Source: Mesorhizobium sp. (GTDB lineage Bacteria > Pseudomonadota > Alphaproteobacteria > Rhizobiales > Rhizobiaceae). From it: a stretch of DNA of 64,000 nt. Position 1 is the stretch's first letter. The number at the start of each line of letters is the position of its first letter. Below are positions 61,560 to 64,000 of this stretch, in pieces. The stretch covers positions 154,722 to 218,721 of the forward strand of contig SAQG01000004.1 in the NCBI GenBank assembly GCA_004020315.1. Direction: 5' to 3'. The translations under genes were made by a program, and so were the position numbers. The notes beneath the pieces were generated by a model. That model searched no databases, had not been told where the DNA came from, and saw nothing but the letters and a program-made list of their open reading frames with translations.

Positions 61560-62078
61560 TCAGTCGCGGGCAAAGGCGCCGCGGAAGGCGATGACTGCCA
61601 GGACAAAACTGGCGATAGCGTTCCAGCCGGCCAGCGACAGGCCGAGGATGCGCAGTGCCGCCTTGTCGCAGGAGGGCGGGACAAATTTGTCGAGTGCGTC
61701 GAGCACGCCCTTGCCGCCGGTATCCACCGGTCCTGCAGCCGCCGCACAATCGGTCGGCCCCGGCCACCACGCCCATTCGACGCCGGAGTGATAGACGCCG
61801 AGATAGACGCCGTAGGCCATCAGCAGGCCGCCGACGGCCAGCAGGCCGCGGGTCAGCCATGCGGGGGCGCGGAGTGTCGACGCAAGCGCCGCCAGCAGCA
61901 TCAGCGGCACGCCGATGTAGTAGGGGGTGCGCTGCTCCAGGCAGAGCTTGCAGGGGATGTAGCCGCCCAGATACTGGAAGGCCAGCGCCGAGCCGACCGT
62001 GGCGGCCATGGCGACGGCAAGGAACGCCGCCGTCCGCATGCGCTGGCGCCCTGTGTCGGCATTCACGGTCGCTGTCAT
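61560..62078 (-). CDS. dsbB: Disulfide bond formation protein DsbB
   Basis: A 172-residue four-helix membrane protein. The first redox pair is Cys43-Cys46 (IPCKLCLEQR) and the second is Cys111 and Cys137 in the periplasmic loop. It reoxidises DsbA and passes electrons to quinone. The N-terminal 14 residues before the first helix are a cytoplasmic tail. It follows a YqaA-like gene on the same strand after 58 bases, so they may be co-transcribed. Confidence 0.93.
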   Translation of the reverse strand: MTATVNADTGRQRMRTAAFLAVAMAATVGSALAFQYLGGYIPCKLCLEQRTPYYIGVPLMLLAALASTLRAPAWLTRGLLAVGGLLMAYGVYLGVYHSGVEWAWWPGPTDCAAAAGPVDTGGKGVLDALDKFVPPSCDKAALRILGLSLAGWNAIASFVLAVIAFRGAFARD

Positions 62079-62136
62079 CGATCTACCGTTCGTTCTCGCT
62101 CAGAGCAAAGGATGGTTCAACTTGAGCATCCTCACC

Positions 62137-62724
62137 CTAGAAGGCGTATTTGACGACGATATAGAGCGAAATCAGGGCGGCGGCGGCGGCGCCCGCAATC
62201 AGACCAAGGCGCTTTTCGATGAATTCGCGGATCGGTTCGCCATAGCGGCGCAGCAGCCAGGCCAGGAACAGGAAACGGGCGCCGCGCGCCACGATCGCCA
62301 GCACGATGAACAGCAGGAGATTGACGCCGATGACGCCGGACAGGATCGTCACCACCTTGATCGGCGGCAGATGGGCGAGGCCGGAGGTGATCAGCATCAG
62401 GATGATGAAGCCGATGCCCGACGAGACGCGCAGCGCCTCGAAGTCGTCATACTTGCCGTAGAATTCGAGGATCGGCTTCGCCACCGTGTCATAGGCATAG
62501 TGGCCGATGTACCAGCCGGCGATGCCGCCCAGAACGGAAGCGAGGGTGGCGACCAGCGCGTAGCGATAGGCGCGATCCGGCCGCGACAGCGCCATCGGCA
62601 GGTAGAGCACGTCGGCCGGCACCAGGAACACCGAGCTTTCGACGAAAGCGATGAAGGCCAGCCACCATTCGGCGGATTTCTTTGCCGCCAGCGACAAGGT
62701 CCAGTCGTAAAGTCCGCGAAGCAT
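62137..62724 (-). CDS. YqaA/DedA-like (SNARE-associated) membrane protein
   Basis: A 195-residue membrane protein of the VTT/SNARE-associated family, YqaA branch: ESSVFLVPADVLYLPMAL carries the re-entrant acidic/proline motif, and GIAGWYIGHYAYDTVAKPIL follows. Related DedA/VTT proteins act as lipid scramblases or flippases in envelope homeostasis; the substrate of YqaA is unknown. I start at ATG 62724; GTG 62730 is also possible. Confidence 0.9.
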   Translation of the reverse strand: MLRGLYDWTLSLAAKKSAEWWLAFIAFVESSVFLVPADVLYLPMALSRPDRAYRYALVATLASVLGGIAGWYIGHYAYDTVAKPILEFYGKYDDFEALRVSSGIGFIILMLITSGLAHLPPIKVVTILSGVIGVNLLLFIVLAIVARGARFLFLAWLLRRYGEPIREFIEKRLGLIAGAAAAALISLYIVVKYAF

Positions 62725-62734
62725 CGGCACTCCT

Positions 62735-62837
62735 AATGCACGTCACCCAAAACGCGCAGCGGTTTTGGGACAAAAACATGCAGAAAACAAAGACCAAAAG
62801 CGCGCCACATGAATTTCTCCAGACGCGACGCGCTCTA
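62735..62837. repeat. Inverted copy of the 54410-54512 repeat pair
   Basis: TGCACGTCACCCAAAAC...GTTTTGGGACAAAAACATGCA, then AAAGCGCG...GACGCGACGCGCTCTAA. It is the 54410-54512 arrangement in opposite orientation and more decayed. It fills most of the gap between the YqaA-like gene and tRNA-Leu. Confidence 0.75.
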
Positions 62838-62998
62838 ATGCGCCGCCTGTCTAGAAAGATTTTTCGCGCCGCACAATGGCTGCAGCTTCACGAAATCGAA
62901 AGGCTGGGGTTGAGCGAAGGCCGCATGCCGGGAATTGGCCAGTTGACGAACAGGCCTCCAACCGTATAGTCCGCGCCCATCCAGGCCGCCCGGCCTGA

Positions 62999-63083
62999 GC
63001 CCCTATGGCGGAATTGGTAGACGCGCTCGACTCAAAATCGAGTTCCGCAAGGAGTGCTGGTTCGATCCCGGCTAGGGGCACCA
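62999..63083 (+). tRNA. tRNA-Leu (anticodon CAA)
   Basis: The cloverleaf is complete: acceptor arms GCCCCTA and TAGGGGC, a D-arm with AATTGGTAGACGC, anticodon stem CTCGA/TCGAG with loop CTCAAAA (anticodon CAA), a long variable arm, the T-arm GGTTCGATCCC and an encoded CCA. The long variable arm is diagnostic of class II leucine tRNA. Confidence 0.97.
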
Positions 63084-63086
63084 CTT

Positions 63087-63144
63087 TCCACCCGAGACGC
63101 CTTGAAAGCTCGGTGGATGTTATCCCAGGCGCAGCTGGGATAAC
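63087..63144 (+). promoter_or_regulatory. Two stem-loops after tRNA-Leu
   Basis: TCCACCCGAG/CTCGGTGGA (63087-63117, one bulge) and GTTATCCCAG/CTGGGATAAC (63119-63144, perfect, 6-base loop) follow four bases behind the tRNA. No T run follows the second, so they may serve 3' processing or Rho-independent pausing rather than classical termination. Confidence 0.5.
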
Positions 63145-63196
63145 GACAATCGCCGGTCCGCCGTGATTAGCTCGGACTCGGTAGCTCAGGTCGCCA

Positions 63197-63805
63197 TCAC
63201 ATCGGCCCCGGCACCATCTTGGTCGGCTGCTCCGGCATCGGAAATGCGTAATTGTCGCATTTCACGTCGGGGTTCGTCGGGCTGAACATTCCGAGCGGGT
63301 TGTCCTTGAACAGCCAGGCGTGAAGATCGTAGTGGTAGAACTCCGTCGGAATAAGCGGATAATGCCCCTCCATCGGCCCCTGGAACGTCTGTCCAAAGAG
63401 TTTCGGCGGCTCCTTGGTGTCGGGCGTCAGCGGCACAAGCCATTCCACAGCCACCAGGCGCAAGCCGCCGTCGACCGGCTCATAGATAAGGACATTGGGG
63501 CGCGTCGGATCTGGTGTCGGGCTGACGCTCGCGACGTTGACGAAATGAATGCCCATCGCGCCCTTCGGGTAATCCATAGCTCCAGCCACTTTTTCGCCGC
63601 TGTAATAAACGCATCCGACTGTCGACAAATAGAGGTCGCGGATGGCGGCCTTGTAGTCTTCGTACTTGGATAGCGATTTTTTCAGGGCCTCGATCTCGGC
63701 TTTGTCGGGCTCGGCGGCCTGACCTGCAGCCGCAGTCAGGCAGGCGCCGATGAGGCCAGCCAAAGCGAGAATACTGCGACGCCTGAAGTAAGTTGTTTTC
63801 GTCAT
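63197..63805 (-). CDS. Secreted protein of unknown function
   Basis: A 202-residue exported protein. Its N terminus has twin arginines and a hydrophobic run (FRRRSILALAGLIGACLTAA) ending in GQAAE. The mature part begins with a helical EIEALKKSLSKYEDYKAAIRD segment and continues with GCVYYSGEKVAGAMDYPKG, VNVASVSPTPDPTRPN and a Pro-rich C terminus (DVKCDNYAFPMPEQPTK). Two cysteines (VGCVYY and VKCDNY) may form a disulfide. I do not recognise the family. The RRRS motif suggests Tat export but could also be Sec. It is convergent with tRNA-Leu; the 195 bases to the window end hold no gene I can support. Confidence 0.75.
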   Translation of the reverse strand: MTKTTYFRRRSILALAGLIGACLTAAAGQAAEPDKAEIEALKKSLSKYEDYKAAIRDLYLSTVGCVYYSGEKVAGAMDYPKGAMGIHFVNVASVSPTPDPTRPNVLIYEPVDGGLRLVAVEWLVPLTPDTKEPPKLFGQTFQGPMEGHYPLIPTEFYHYDLHAWLFKDNPLGMFSPTNPDVKCDNYAFPMPEQPTKMVPGPM

Positions 63806-64000
63806 GCATTCCTCCCAGTTTCTTGTTCTGGCCGTGCAAGACAGAGGTGGCAATGATGCCGGTTGCGCGACGAGATTATCGCCGATGCTAATCCTTTCCG
63901 CTGGTTGGGAGAATTAGCCCTCATGACCTAGGCCTTTGACTGTGCCTTCGTCATCAACTCTGAGCGATTGGGGCATCTCGGAGCCTTGCGTTGAGGGTGA

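Noticed and set aside
31059..62837. Repeats as a CRISPR array
   Set aside because: The copies are single, palindromic, widely spaced and separated by genes; there are no regular spacers and no cas genes.
62999..63083. tRNA-Leu as an integration site for a mobile island
   Set aside because: No integrase, no repeated tRNA 3' end and no base-composition break are visible within the window to the right.
62851..63084. Minus-strand open frame of 77 codons starting MVPLAGIEPALLAEL
   Set aside because: It is antisense to tRNA-Leu; this peptide pattern is a well-known artefact of translating the complement of leucine tRNA genes.

Overview
The window is a GC-rich, densely coded chromosomal segment with the gene content and gene order of a Rhizobiales alphaproteobacterium, most likely Mesorhizobium. 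The evidence is the cobS-cobT cobaltochelatase pair, a SAM-II riboswitch in front of metX, the tlpA/argH/lptM/lysA/TIGR02302 block, ftsE-ftsX-ydcF-plsC next to hpt and a CpdR-type regulator, and many rhizobial intergenic palindromes. I support 68 protein-coding genes (one cut by the left edge) and one tRNA. I see no insertion sequence, prophage, CRISPR array, rRNA or integrase.

Layout. 1-3353: cobS (3' end), cobT and a secreted phytase-like esterase. 3440-12987: housekeeping and envelope genes: a spermidine-synthase-like protein, a queuosine-precursor transporter, ribosomal protein L28, a DUF3108 protein, an EamA exporter, a YhhN protein, a cupin, glyoxalase II, a methyltransferase, an SbmA-type ABC exporter and a DUF1194 VWA protein. 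13072-17453: methionine genes metX-metW behind a SAM-II riboswitch and terminator, then hisC-tyrC. 17553-27187: conserved genes (DUF2125, ChaC-like, plsC) alternate with accessory blocks: a PfkB kinase; an MDR reductase, GlxA regulator and aldo/keto reductase; and a LysR regulator facing a carboxymuconolactone-decarboxylase/DUF1348/PPOX trio. 27206-31708: ydcF, ftsX and ftsE with a perfect CtrA-type site in the promoter region, then hpt and cpdR. 31729-41707: a DMT exporter with a LysR regulator, the large TIGR02302 protein, a PLP dehydratase with an ArsR repressor, lysA, lptM, argH and tlpA.

41920-50025: two complete ABC importers end to end, ugpBAEC (glycerol 3-phosphate) and a convergent FbpABC-type ferric iron system. 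Each has a stem-loop directly after the binding-protein gene. 50233-51460: a SigF-like ECF sigma factor with its NrsF (DUF1109) anti-sigma factor and a matching promoter-like motif upstream. 51592-58879: a fatty-acid/electron-transfer and membrane cluster: hydroxyacyl-CoA dehydrogenase, etfBA, rhomboid protease, PduO-type cobalamin adenosyltransferase, a tiny twin-TM protein, an SDR, a BrkB protein and a DMT exporter. 59025-63805: GluQ-RS, AlkA, HNH protein, dsbB, a YqaA-like membrane protein, tRNA-Leu(CAA) and a secreted protein of unknown function.

The strongest non-coding signals are the SAM-II riboswitch with its terminator; the TTAA-N7-TTAA site at ftsE; the GTAACA-N16-CGAA element at the sigma factor; stem-loops separating binding-protein genes from permease genes; and a set of palindromic repeats that repeatedly begin exactly at, and even supply, the stop codons of neighbouring genes. 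I do not see a clearly new multi-gene system. The least explained pieces are the LysR-controlled CMD/DUF1348/PPOX trio, the repeat/stop-codon relationship, the expanding C-terminal repeat of the sigma factor and the secreted protein at the right end.
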